Part shown: positions 55,856 to 64,000 of the stretch, piece after piece
Layout: every line of letters begins with the position of its first letter
Position numbering within the stretch: position 1 is the stretch's first letter
NCBI GenBank assembly: GCA_002388665.1
Contig: DGMY01000044.1
Location: forward strand, 25,984-89,983
From: Opitutia bacterium UBA4506
GTDB taxonomy: Bacteria > Verrucomicrobiota > Verrucomicrobiia > Opitutales > Puniceicoccaceae
Reading direction: 5' to 3'
Length of the DNA stretch: 64,000 bases
Position numbers and translations under genes: made by a program
Notes under the pieces: model-generated
Told to the model about the DNA's origin: nothing
The model's input: only the letters and a program-made list of their open reading frames with translations
Database searches by the model: none

Positions 55856-58717
55856 ATGAAAACTCTGTTAACTGTCCCGCCAGCATTGTCCCGAGTGTCG
55901 CCGTCTTTGATTCCCGCGGCGTACGGAGAGTGTTTTGTCAGTCACGAACCGGCGGAGACACCCTTGAGCTCGGGCGGGGGAACGGCCCACCTTTTGTTGG
56001 AGGCTTGGCGGGCTGAAGGCGGGGGAGACTCCTTTGAGGAGTGGCTGGCGAAGGAGAAGAGGGTGCTGGTCCGGGCAGGGGGAGAGAGCCGCCGATTGCC
56101 GGCCTACGCCCCCATGGGGAAGGCCTTGCTGCCGGTCCCGGTCTTTCGCTGGTGCACCGGGCAGCGCTTGGATCAGACGCTCGGTGAGCTGCAGTTTCCG
56201 CTCTTGAAAAAGCTCTTGGGGTCGACGGGCGAGGGGACGCATACGTTGGTTGCGAGCGGGGATGTCCTGATCTGGTACGACCGCCCACTGCCCGATGTTC
56301 CCGAGGCCGATGTCGTTTGCGTGGGCCTGTGGGACAGCCATGAGACGGCGGCGGACCACGGCGTATTTTTTGCCCCGCGGACCGATCCGGATCAATTCGA
56401 CTTTATGCTGCGCAAGCCCGATCCCTTCCGCGTGGCCGAGCTCTCGCAGACGCATCTGTTCCTGATCGATATCGGCATCTGGTTGCTGAGCGATCGGGCG
56501 GTGAAAGTCCTCCTGAAAAAGTCGGGGTGGCGCGAGGGTGAGGATGTGGAGGCTGCCCTGCAGCGCTACGATCTGTACGGCGAATTTGGCCTCAGTTTAG
56601 GGGCGAACCCCACCGTCCCCGATCCGGAGATTTCCGAGTTGTCGTGTGCGTTACTCCCCCTGTCGGATGCCGTCTTTAACCGTTTTCGGACGAATCGGGA
56701 TCTCATCCAGTCGTCGCTGTCCCTGCAGAGCCGGGTCAATGACCAGCGGCAGATTCTGAGCCCGTTGATCAAACCGCATCCCTCCATCTTCATTCAGAAC
56801 GCCGATGTGGCTTGTCAATTGGAGCCCGAGAACCGGGAGATCTGGATTGAAAATTCTTCCCTCCCGGATACCTGGAAGCTGAGTGCGCGGCATGTGATCA
56901 CGGGGATCCCGGAGAACGATTGGTATCTCACCCTAGCGCCGGGGCTGTGCTTGGACTTGGTACCGATTGGGGCCGAGTGCTTCGCCGTGCGGCACTACGG
57001 GTTCGAGGATAGCTTCAGCGGCCCTGTGGATTCGGATCAAACGATCTGGATGGGGAAGCCGGCGGTCGACTGGTTTTTGCTTCGGCGCCTACCGATCCCG
57101 GAGGCGGATGATCTACAGAAAGCGCCGTTATTCCCCGTGCTGCGCAGGGATGAGATCAACGGCAAGTTCATGCGCTGGATGTTGGACGAGGAGCCTCGGG
57201 AGGATCCGGGTTTTGCCCGGCTGTACCAGAGCGTGGAACGCCTCTCGGCCGAGCAACTGTCGGAGCGCTGCGAGATTCCGCGGCAGGCGGCCGATCGTCA
57301 TCATCGCTTGGTCGATTCGCTCCCGCTCTTGGCGAAACACGCGTGCCGCAGTGTCTTTTACCAAAGCGATCTGTATCGGGCGGCTGAGTTGGCGACGAGT
57401 CGGGACATGGATTTCGATCGGTTCGACTTGGCCGAAGATGGCAATCTCTATTCGACCATTCGCGGACGGATGTTCCGGGCGACTGTCAACCAGATGAGGG
57501 GCGGTTCGGGAGAGAGTGATGAGACGGCAGCTTTCGCCGGGTTGAGGGAGGCGATCGTGGAACCCTATCGCCGGTCGGCACCGACTCCGCGAAACACGTT
57601 GCTATCGGATCAGGTGATTTGGGCGCGCTCTCCGGTGCGCCTCGATTTGGCGGGAGGATGGACGGATACCCCGCCGTATTGTTTTTTCAATGGCGGGCGG
57701 GTAGTGAACCTCGCGGTAGAGCTGAATGGTCAGCCCCCCGTCCAGGTATTTGCCCGCACGTCGAATCGGCCCGGGATCACCCTGCGCTCCATCGATTTGG
57801 GCACGGAGCTCACCCTGCGGGAGTACGACGATATCGGTGCCTACGGGAATCCCGGTTCGGAGTTTGCGGTCGCGCGTGCGGCCTTGGCACTGAGTGGCTT
57901 CCATCCTGAGTTTCAATCGGGCGCCAGCTATCCATCGCTGGCCGCGCAGTTGGAAGATTTTGGCGGTGGGCTCGAGATCTCTCTCCTCTGCGCCGTTCTT
58001 AACGGCTCGGGATTGGGGACGAGGAGCGTCCTCTCGGCGGCCATCTTGGGGTGCCTTTCGGAGATCGCTGGCTTCGGTTGGGACTCGTTGGCGATCGGGA
58101 ATCGAGTGCTCGCCCTGGAACAGATGCTCAACACCGGGGGCGGGTGGCAGGATCAATACGGAGGGGCGGTCCACGGCTTGAAAATGCTGGAGACTCTGCC
58201 GGGTCTGGACCAGACCCCAGACATTCGCTGGTTGCCCGGTCATTTGTTCACCGACCCCCAGTACCAAGGGTGCCAGATGTTGTACTACACCGGTGTGACA
58301 CGGGTGGCGAACGACGTCTTTTCGGAGATTGTTCGCGGGATGTATCTCAACCGGCGCGAGCACCTTCGCTGCCTCGAGGATTTGTCCGAGCACGCGTTGG
58401 GTATGTACGAATGCCTCCAGAAGGGCAATTTTGAGAAGATGGCCCGGATGGTCGACCGCACCTGGCAACTCAATCAGTTGCTGGATTCAGGAACCTGCCC
58501 GCCAGAGATTCAGGCTATCCTCGCCCCGCTCGAAGATTGGCTTCTGGGCAAGAAACTGCTCGGTGCCGGAGGAGGGGGCTACCTCCTCATGTTTGCCAAG
58601 GATGAGGCGGCCGCCACCAGGATCCGGCGAACTCTGGAGGAGAATCCGCCCAACGCCGGGGCCCGATTTGTCGATTTTTCGCTGTCGGAAACAGGGTTGC
58701 AAGTGACGCGCAGTTGA
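55856..58717 (+). CDS. fkp: Bifunctional fucokinase/L-fucose-1-phosphate guanylyltransferase
   Basis: I chose the ATG at 55856 (953 residues; Bacteroides Fkp has 949). The N-terminal half has the pyrophosphorylase motif GGESRRLPAYAPMGK (about 75-89). The C-terminal half is a GHMP kinase with RLDLAGGWTDTPPYCF (about 595), GSGLGTRSVLSAA (about 718) and GAGGGGYLLMF (about 905). It converts L-fucose to GDP-L-fucose. This complements gmd-fcl at 6-8 kb and implies use of external fucose for cell-surface glycans. Confidence 0.9.
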   Translation: MKTLLTVPPALSRVSPSLIPAAYGECFVSHEPAETPLSSGGGTAHLLLEAWRAEGGGDSFEEWLAKEKRVLVRAGGESRRLPAYAPMGKALLPVPVFRWCTGQRLDQTLGELQFPLLKKLLGSTGEGTHTLVASGDVLIWYDRPLPDVPEADVVCVGLWDSHETAADHGVFFAPRTDPDQFDFMLRKPDPFRVAELSQTHLFLIDIGIWLLSDRAVKVLLKKSGWREGEDVEAALQRYDLYGEFGLSLGANPTVPDPEISELSCALLPLSDAVFNRFRTNRDLIQSSLSLQSRVNDQRQILSPLIKPHPSIFIQNADVACQLEPENREIWIENSSLPDTWKLSARHVITGIPENDWYLTLAPGLCLDLVPIGAECFAVRHYGFEDSFSGPVDSDQTIWMGKPAVDWFLLRRLPIPEADDLQKAPLFPVLRRDEINGKFMRWMLDEEPREDPGFARLYQSVERLSAEQLSERCEIPRQAADRHHRLVDSLPLLAKHACRSVFYQSDLYRAAELATSRDMDFDRFDLAEDGNLYSTIRGRMFRATVNQMRGGSGESDETAAFAGLREAIVEPYRRSAPTPRNTLLSDQVIWARSPVRLDLAGGWTDTPPYCFFNGGRVVNLAVELNGQPPVQVFARTSNRPGITLRSIDLGTELTLREYDDIGAYGNPGSEFAVARAALALSGFHPEFQSGASYPSLAAQLEDFGGGLEISLLCAVLNGSGLGTRSVLSAAILGCLSEIAGFGWDSLAIGNRVLALEQMLNTGGGWQDQYGGAVHGLKMLETLPGLDQTPDIRWLPGHLFTDPQYQGCQMLYYTGVTRVANDVFSEIVRGMYLNRREHLRCLEDLSEHALGMYECLQKGNFEKMARMVDRTWQLNQLLDSGTCPPEIQAILAPLEDWLLGKKLLGAGGGGYLLMFAKDEAAATRIRRTLEENPPNAGARFVDFSLSETGLQVTRS

Positions 58718-58871
58718 ACCGGGGAGGCGCGGGCACATCCGGCAGCCTTCGCAATATGGCAGCACACGGAGTGGGGTGCGGCGGGATTGTAGTGGCCTGT
58801 TGCGGGATGGACGCCCTGCGGAATCTAATCAGGTTGGCAGCCGTGATAAAAGGGTCTAGGAACCTTCGACC

Positions 58872-59579
58872 ATGAGTCGCAAACCCTCTTCTGATCTCGG
58901 CCGGTGGGAGTACGCTGTCCAGGCGTTGATCTTTATTGCCGTCGTTCAGATGTCGGTAGAGACGATTCCCGGCCTCGGAGAGCCGGCCTACCGTTTTCTC
59001 TTTTGGCTGGAACAGGTGGTCCTCGTGCTCTTCACCATCGAGTACATCGTTCGATTGGTTCGGGCCGACAACTGGCGAAAGTACGCCTTTTCGTTCTTCG
59101 GAATTATTGATCTTTTGGCGATTCTTCCGTCGTGGATCGGCCTCGGTTTCGATTCAAGAATCATCCGGAGCTTTCGCACCTTGCGACTGCTGCGGGTGCT
59201 CAAACTCGTTCGGTACAACGAGGCCATTCAGCGATACCACCGGGCCTTGATCATCGCGAAAGATGAGCTGATCCTCTTCGGCATGGCGGCCGGGATCGTA
59301 CTCTTCCTTACCGGATCGGGTATTTATTACTTCGAGAATCAGGCTCAGCCGGAGACCTTTTCCTCGATCCCGGAGAGCTTGTGGTGGGCCCTGATTACCT
59401 TGACCACGGTGGGCTATGGCGATGCCTACCCGATTACGGTGGGCGGCAAGATCTTTACCTTTTTCGTGGTAACGGTCGGCTTGGGTATCGTTGCGGTACC
59501 TACGGCGTTGCTGGCCAGCGCTCTCTCCCAGGCGAGGAACGAAGAGCTGGAAGCTAGAAAGGAATCAGAAGGGGGTTGA
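58872..59579 (+). CDS. Voltage-gated-type potassium channel
   Basis: The 235-residue protein has six hydrophobic segments. The fourth is rich in regularly spaced arginines (SRIIRSFRTLRLLRVLKLVR, about 95-114), which is a voltage-sensor S4. The pore has the K+ selectivity filter TVGYGD (179-184). It resembles KvAP-type channels rather than KtrB. No C-terminal regulatory domain is present. It is convergent with rny and separated from it by 76 bases. Confidence 0.93.
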   Translation: MSRKPSSDLGRWEYAVQALIFIAVVQMSVETIPGLGEPAYRFLFWLEQVVLVLFTIEYIVRLVRADNWRKYAFSFFGIIDLLAILPSWIGLGFDSRIIRSFRTLRLLRVLKLVRYNEAIQRYHRALIIAKDELILFGMAAGIVLFLTGSGIYYFENQAQPETFSSIPESLWWALITLTTVGYGDAYPITVGGKIFTFFVVTVGLGIVAVPTALLASALSQARNEELEARKESEGG

Positions 59580-59580
59580 G

Positions 59581-59595
59581 CCGCGGTCTCCGCGG
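59581..59595. other. Palindrome between convergent channel and rny
   Basis: CCGCGG-TCT-CCGCGG directly follows the channel stop. It could end either transcript, but there is no T-run on the plus side and only short T-rich sequence on the minus side. Confidence 0.3.
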
Positions 59596-59655
59596 ATTTG
59601 GCTCGACGCAGTCTTCGCCGGGAATGGGACGCCCCAGTGGAGGGTCGCTCCCGGA

Positions 59656-61026
59656 CTATTTGGCCGTTTCGGAAAAGCGGGTTTCGCGGATGACCGTGAC
59701 CTTGATCGTGCTGGGGTACTGCAGTTCGTTCTCGATCCGGTGACGAATCTGGAGGGCCAGGCGCTTGGCCTGGTCATCGGGCACGTTCTCGGGATCGACA
59801 ATGATTCGAATTTCACGGCCGGCCTGAAGTGCGTAGCAATCCTTCACTCCTTCGAAACTGCGGGCGAGATTCTCAAGTGAGCGGACTCGCTGGATGTAGC
59901 CTTCGGTCGAATCGGCGCGGGCACCCGGGCGTGCTGCGGAAATACTGTCGGCCAGCATCACGAGACCGGCGTAGGGGCTCTCGGCATCGACTTCTTCGTG
60001 GCTCGCGGCGACCGCATTCACAACCTCGACCGGTTCGCCATGGTGGCGGAGGATCTTTGCCGCAGCGGAGGCGTGACTGCCTTCAAATTCGTGGCTGATC
60101 GCTTTACCCAAATCGTGGAAAAGACCGGCGCGTTTGGCGAGGACCGGGTCGAACCCGATCTCGGAGGCCAGAAGTGAGCAGAGGAAGGCAACTTCCACGC
60201 TATGGTCGAGGGTGTTTTGGCTAAAAGAGTGGCGGAAGTGCAGCTTACCGAGGAGGGTGACGACCTCGGGGTGGACCGACGTGAGGCGGAGCTTGCGGAT
60301 CGCCTCTTCACCCAGGCTAATCACCGCCTTGTCCATTTCGGCGAGCGCCTCTTGGTGCTTTTCCTCAATGCTGGCGGGATGGATGCGTCCGTCTTTGATC
60401 AAGGCCTCGAGGGTGACCCGGGCGATTTCCCGCCGAACGGGGTCAAAGGCTGAGAGCAGAACGGTGTCGGGCGTTTCATCAATGAGAAGCGATACCCCGG
60501 TAACCGATTCAAAGCTGCGGATGTTTCGCCCCTCACGACCGATGAGCCGTCCCTTCATCTCGTCGTTGGGCAGGGCGACGGTGGTAGAGGTTTCCTCCGA
60601 CATCGGAGTGGATCCGACCCGCTGCATCGCGGCGAGTAGTACTGCCCGGGCGCGGGCTTCGATCTGAGTCTCGGGGATGTCGAGCAGGTCGTGGCGCAGT
60701 TCTTCGAGATACTCCTGGGAGCTCTCTTTCAATTCCGTGGTCAGTTCGGCGCGGGCTTCCTCCTTGGTCATTCCGGCGATCTCGAGGAGGCGCTGTTCCA
60801 GATTCGCCTGCTGTTCTTCCGCTGTTTTGCGGGTGGCCTCGACCTCCTGCTGGATCGAACGAACGCGCTCGATCCGCCGTTGGAGTTCCTTCGAGGCCTC
60901 GGTAGAGGCACTGGTATCGCTCTGACCCTTGGAGGAGGGCCAGTATCTGAGTGCGAGTACTGCTGCGCCAGCTGCCAGCGTCGCTGCTGAGAGAGCAATA
61001 CCCACTACGGTCCAAATATCAGTCAT
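59656..61026 (-). CDS. rny: Ribonuclease Y
   Basis: RNase Y starts bulk mRNA decay at the membrane. The 456 residues contain an N-terminal membrane helix (about 5-27), a coiled coil (about 45-130), a KH domain (LPNDEMKGRLIGREGRNIRSFESVTGV, about 150-180), and an HD domain with FHDLGKAISHEFEGSH. The chain is shorter than B. subtilis RNase Y (520), mainly in the coiled coil. It lies upstream of the SRP RNA on the same strand but has its own start region. Confidence 0.95.
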   Translation of the reverse strand: MTDIWTVVGIALSAATLAAGAAVLALRYWPSSKGQSDTSASTEASKELQRRIERVRSIQQEVEATRKTAEEQQANLEQRLLEIAGMTKEEARAELTTELKESSQEYLEELRHDLLDIPETQIEARARAVLLAAMQRVGSTPMSEETSTTVALPNDEMKGRLIGREGRNIRSFESVTGVSLLIDETPDTVLLSAFDPVRREIARVTLEALIKDGRIHPASIEEKHQEALAEMDKAVISLGEEAIRKLRLTSVHPEVVTLLGKLHFRHSFSQNTLDHSVEVAFLCSLLASEIGFDPVLAKRAGLFHDLGKAISHEFEGSHASAAAKILRHHGEPVEVVNAVAASHEEVDAESPYAGLVMLADSISAARPGARADSTEGYIQRVRSLENLARSFEGVKDCYALQAGREIRIIVDPENVPDDQAKRLALQIRHRIENELQYPSTIKVTVIRETRFSETAK

Positions 61027-61119
61027 AGAGATCGATGGATGGAAGAGAGGGGTGCTCCTCCTGTCATCCGATTCGCAAAATTACGGTCGGATCATTCTGC
61101 GTGGCAAATAAAAAAAAAA

Positions 61120-61215
<96 letters not shown>

Positions 61216-61397
61216 GTAGAGAAGCCAACACGTCTTGAAATCGGAACGCAACCGTAAATCCGCGATTTTTGGTTCGAGCGCCGATGGGTTGGGGCCGCGG
61301 TGCGCGTTGAGAGTGGGGCACTCCCTCGAGGGTCTGGGGGCATACTCGCTGAAAGTTGCGGTTGTCTGATCGCGGAAAGTTGGTAGGAAAGGAAGCA

Positions 61398-62498
61398 ATG
61401 AGCAGTATTTTTGGCACGCTATTCCGAATTTCTTCCTGGGGTGAAAGTCATGGGAAGGGGATCGGAGTCGTCATCGATGGATGTCCTCCTTTGGTTCCCC
61501 TCACTGAATCCGATATTCAGGAGGCGCTCGACCGGCGTCGGCCCGGGCAAAGCTCGATAACGACTCCACGGAGCGAGAAGGACGGGGTACAAATTCTATC
61601 GGGTGTATTCGAGGGGAAGACGACGGGCACACCGATTTCACTCGCGGTGTTCAATGAGGACCAGCGTTCCTCCGACTACACCGAGATGCGCGAGAAGTTT
61701 CGCCCGTCCCATGCGGATTTCACCTACCAGGAGAAATATGGCATCCGGGATTACGCGGGTGGGGGGCGTTCCTCGGCGCGGGAGACGATCGCCCGGGTGG
61801 CCGCTGGCGCGGTGGCCGAGAAAATTTTGAAGATGAGCCGCGGGATCGAGGTGCGGGCATTTGTCCGTTCGATTCACGAGATTGACGCCCCGGAGGGCTT
61901 GGACTTTCCGGCCAGAGAGGCTGTCGAGTCGACTCCGGTGCGCTGCCCTCATTCCGAGACGGCCGAGCGCATGATTGCCCGGATCAAGGAGGTTCGCGAT
62001 CAGGGTGACTCTGTGGGTGGTGTGATCGAGTGCCGGGTGAAGGGCCTCCCGACCGGCTGGGGCTCCCCGGTTTTTGACCGTCTGGAGGCCGACCTCGCCA
62101 AGGCAATGCTCTCCCTCCCCGCGACGAAAGGATTTGAGGTGGGGTCCGGTTTTGAGGGCACACGAATGACCGGCTCCGACCACAACGACCCGTTTGAAAT
62201 GCGCGGTGGGGTCGTGAGTACGACGACGAACCGCTCCGGCGGAGTTCAGGGCGGCATTTCCAACGGGGAAGAATTGGTTTTCCGGATCGCCTTCAAGCCG
62301 ACTGCGACGGTTCGCAAAAATCAGAAGACCGTTTCGCGCAGCGGAGAAAATACCGAGCTCGCGGCCAAGGGTCGACATGATCCCTGCGTCGTTCCCCGGG
62401 CCGTCCCGATTGTCGAAGCCATGACCGCTCTTGTCTTGATCGATCACGGGATGCGGCACCACGCGCAAACCGCCGCATTCGCGATTCCTCAGGAGTGA
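61398..62498 (+). CDS. aroC: Chorismate synthase
   Basis: AroC converts EPSP to chorismate, the last step of the shikimate pathway. I chose the ATG at 61398 (366 residues), preceded by AGGAAAGGAAG. Conserved patterns are WGESHGKGIGVVIDGCPP, the RRPGQSS loop, YGIRDYAGGGRSSARETIARVAAGA, and the C-terminal RHDPCVVPRAVPIVEAM. Length is standard. The next gene starts 90 bases downstream on the same strand. Confidence 0.97.
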   Translation: MSSIFGTLFRISSWGESHGKGIGVVIDGCPPLVPLTESDIQEALDRRRPGQSSITTPRSEKDGVQILSGVFEGKTTGTPISLAVFNEDQRSSDYTEMREKFRPSHADFTYQEKYGIRDYAGGGRSSARETIARVAAGAVAEKILKMSRGIEVRAFVRSIHEIDAPEGLDFPAREAVESTPVRCPHSETAERMIARIKEVRDQGDSVGGVIECRVKGLPTGWGSPVFDRLEADLAKAMLSLPATKGFEVGSGFEGTRMTGSDHNDPFEMRGGVVSTTTNRSGGVQGGISNGEELVFRIAFKPTATVRKNQKTVSRSGENTELAAKGRHDPCVVPRAVPIVEAMTALVLIDHGMRHHAQTAAFAIPQE

Positions 62499-62588
62499 TC
62501 GCGGTAGACTCATTCCCCGGAATTCGAGGTGGAGCGGGATTCCGCTCTGTTCATTCGGCATCGAAGGTGCTAAGTAAGGAGCCAGATT

Positions 62589-63365
62589 ATGAGTGAAGAT
62601 CCACGCTGGTTGAGTGTCCTTCTGTCGGGACCGAATGCGAATCGTTGGAAGCTCGTCCGCGATACGGTCTCGCAGGTCCTGCCGCAAGAGGAGGGGTTGA
62701 GAATTTATGTGACCGCCGACGAATTGGACCGGGCCCGGGAGGAGTTTCCTGCCGATCGGTACGAGGTCGCCGAATGGCGGTTGCGGGACGGGGCCTTGGA
62801 ATTTTCCGAGCCACTCTCCATCGAGCGGAATAATTTTCTCCTCTACGGCCTCCCGGCTTTTCCGGATGACCTCCTTGAGGGCTTGGCAAAAGCCTATCGG
62901 CGCGGCCAATTTGAGATCGGCCGGGTCATCACACAGGTCCAGTGTGGTTGGTGTGCTCACGTGGAAGAGGCAAAGGGCTGGTTCGACGGCTGTATTCACT
63001 TCTCCGACCTGGTCCTCCTCGACAGCCGCCCCGAGGTCGAAGATCTCTGGGTTCGCGACTACCAGGAACATTATCGGAAGCTTCGCTTTCCCTGCCATTT
63101 CGATCTGGTCCGCAAGGGCCTGCCCAAGCACCCGCTTTGGGTTTTTGACAGCCAGCCCCGTCGCATGTCCCTGATTTTCGATCCCGACGAACTGTCGGGG
63201 GCCAGCGAGGCCGAGTACGAGATCGAGGGTGATGAGCCCGATGACGATGAGGAAGTCGAATCACTCGGCGATCCATTTCTCCGTCGCAACGCCGCCGGCG
63301 AGCGCGAAAGAAAAGTCCGTCCGCTACCATTCGCACTTGACGGACCGGCAGAATCACAGAAATAG
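62589..63365 (+). CDS. Conserved protein of unknown function with acidic C-terminus
   Basis: The 258-residue soluble protein is preceded by AAGGAG. It has no signal peptide. The first 190 residues alternate strands and helices. One segment (FEIGRVITQVQ...FDGCIHFSDLVLLDSR) is reminiscent of the 'VVTVVD...iafADvillNK' order in G3E GTPases, but the P-loop and NKxD are absent, so any link would be to a degenerate relative. The tail (about 205-225) is acidic (EGDEPDDDEEVE) and then basic. It lies between aroC and tRNA-Leu. Function unknown. Confidence 0.8.
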   Translation: MSEDPRWLSVLLSGPNANRWKLVRDTVSQVLPQEEGLRIYVTADELDRAREEFPADRYEVAEWRLRDGALEFSEPLSIERNNFLLYGLPAFPDDLLEGLAKAYRRGQFEIGRVITQVQCGWCAHVEEAKGWFDGCIHFSDLVLLDSRPEVEDLWVRDYQEHYRKLRFPCHFDLVRKGLPKHPLWVFDSQPRRMSLIFDPDELSGASEAEYEIEGDEPDDDEEVESLGDPFLRRNAAGERERKVRPLPFALDGPAESQK

Positions 63366-63383
63366 TCATCGTTTCTGTTTCTC

Positions 63384-63470
63384 GCTGGGGTGGCGGAATT
63401 GGTAGACGCGCATGATTCAGGTTCATGTGTCCTTACGGATGTGCGGGTTCAAGTCCCGCCCTCAGCACCA
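63384..63470 (+). tRNA. tRNA-Leu (anticodon CAG)
   Basis: The cloverleaf is complete: a 7-bp acceptor stem (GCTGGGG with CCTCAGC), a D arm, and the anticodon stem CATGA/TCATG with anticodon CAG at 63418-63420. A long class II variable arm (TGTCC-TTAC-GGATG), a T arm with GGTTCAAGTCC, and an encoded CCA end complete it. A T-run (TTTTTT) follows directly and serves as terminator. Confidence 0.97.
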
Positions 63471-63675
63471 TTTTTTCACAGACCCAGTAGCCGATGCCTT
63501 TAGGCTTCGCGCTTCTGCGCGCCGGAAATGAAATAAAGGAGAACGGACTTTCCAGTCCGTTTGCGTCGTGATCAGGGACGGGGAAGGAAATAAACGGGTT
63601 GGAAAACCCGTTCTCCTGTAGGCTTCCAGCTGTTGAACGGGGGGGGCTGCTCCAGGGAACAAGTGTCGAAAGTAG

Positions 63676-63795
63676 CCGATGCCTTCAGGCTTCGCGCTTC
63701 CCTGCGGATGTCCGGACGCAGAACGTTCGCTGAAGCGTCACGCCACAAGAGCGCCACCGCCTTAAATGGTTTTTCCCGTGGCGTGCAGCTTTAGC
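63676..63795. repeat. 120-bp direct repeat, copy 1
   Basis: It starts CCGATGCCTTCAGGC and ends GCAGCTTTAGC. It differs from copy 2 at 8 of 120 positions by eye. Its right half folds into a stem: GCTGAAGC-GT-CACGCCAC (63729-63746) with GTGGCGTG-CA-GCTTTAGC (63778-63795), giving 8 bp, a 2x2 internal loop, and 8 bp with one G-T pair. Confidence 0.85.
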
Positions 63796-63880
63796 AAACG
63801 TTCGCCGTGCAAGGCTCAGTCTCACCTGCTGCGTGCGGGCTGACGCACAGGAACCCAAGGCTAAAGCCATGGGCCACTGC

Positions 63881-64000
63881 CCGATGCCTTCAGGCTTAGC
63901 GCTTCTCTGCGGATGTACGGGCGCAGATCGTTCGCTGAAGCGTCACGCCACAAGAGCGCCAGCGCCTTAGATGTTTTTTCCCGTGGCGTGCAGCTTTAGC
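63881..64000. repeat. 120-bp direct repeat, copy 2
   Basis: Same length and ends as copy 1, offset by 205 bases. It reaches the window edge exactly at its GCTTTAGC end. The stem-forming parts are fully conserved between copies, and the 8 differences lie in the rest, which suggests selection or recent spread of the palindrome. Confidence 0.85.

Larger units (their letters stand above)
63471..64000. repeat. Non-coding repeat array after tRNA-Leu, cut by window edge
   Basis: The last 530 bases contain no credible gene. They hold two full 120-bp direct repeats (63676-63795 and 63881-64000) and a partial copy of their left end at 63491-63516. Between them are perfect hairpins (ACGGACT-TTCC-AGTCCGT near 63543-63560; AACGGGTT-GGA-AAACCCGTT near 63592-63610) framed by inverted GGAGAACGG/CCGTTCTCC. 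The array continues past the right edge. Confidence 0.85.

Noticed and set aside
61638..63131. 497-codon minus-strand ORF opposite aroC and the next gene
   Set aside because: It lies antisense to chorismate synthase and has no domain; it is a GC-driven shadow.
63471..64000. CRISPR array
   Set aside because: The repeats are 120 bp, only two full copies are visible, and spacing is dominated by hairpins; no cas gene is present.

Overview
The window looks like chromosomal DNA from a Verrucomicrobiota bacterium, most likely of the Opitutia/Puniceicoccales type. This is an inference from gene content: a PEP-CTERM surface protein, a prepilin-type H-X9-DG protein, FloA/NfeD membrane genes, an opgGH-like glucan locus, and a LacI-type regulator beside polysaccharide-active genes. 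Most of the window is GC-rich housekeeping DNA packed into operons with 4-25 nt overlaps. The stretch from about 38 to 48 kb looks less GC-rich and is accessory. No CRISPR array, insertion sequence, prophage or rRNA was seen.

Layout. 0-5.9 kb: a clipped secreted protein, lolC-lolD, a PDZ aspartyl protease, a Ser/Arg-rich protein and murA. 6-8 kb: gmd and fcl (de novo GDP-L-fucose), then an intergenic block of hairpins. 8.2-15.3 kb (minus): a Pal-like lipoprotein, tgt with a queuosine-precursor transporter, a SurA-like foldase and mfd. 15.6-24.2 kb (minus): mscS, a FloA/NfeD membrane operon, hisF with a large unknown gene, and rho. 24.6-27.3 kb (plus): metK-ahcY with a promoter and a strong terminator. 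27.4-29.1 kb (minus): three uncharacterised membrane or exported proteins. 29.4-37.9 kb: a siderophore-interacting protein, an orphan ParA, a SNF2 helicase, and opgG - unknown gene - opgH.

38.3-48.1 kb is the most distinctive region. It holds a Gfo/Idh/MocA oxidoreductase, an esterase, a LacI-family regulator, a prepilin-type protein, two proteins sharing an unrecognised beta-rich domain (one fused to a GH5-like catalytic domain), an oligogalacturonate-lyase-like propeller and a PEP-CTERM protein. Three near-identical palindromes (GTTACTYGTAAC) mark the region, each exactly 12 nt before a TTGA. They appear to tie the block into one regulon, probably for perceiving and processing a polysaccharide.

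48.2-63.4 kb: carB-purU (minus), dxr, an ABC-F protein, a fused fucokinase/GDP-fucose pyrophosphorylase (fucose salvage), a voltage-gated-type K+ channel, ribonuclease Y, SRP RNA, aroC, a conserved unknown protein and tRNA-Leu(CAG). The window ends in a 120-bp direct repeat array.

The main points for a second look are the LacI regulon and its unknown domain; a Tgt that lacks the zinc cysteines and has a eukaryote-like glycine in the base pocket, beside a precursor transporter; the extra gene inside opgGH that may replace the missing N-terminal part of OpgH; the structured intergenic block after fcl; and the repeat array after tRNA-Leu. All calls are from reading the sequence; no database search was run.
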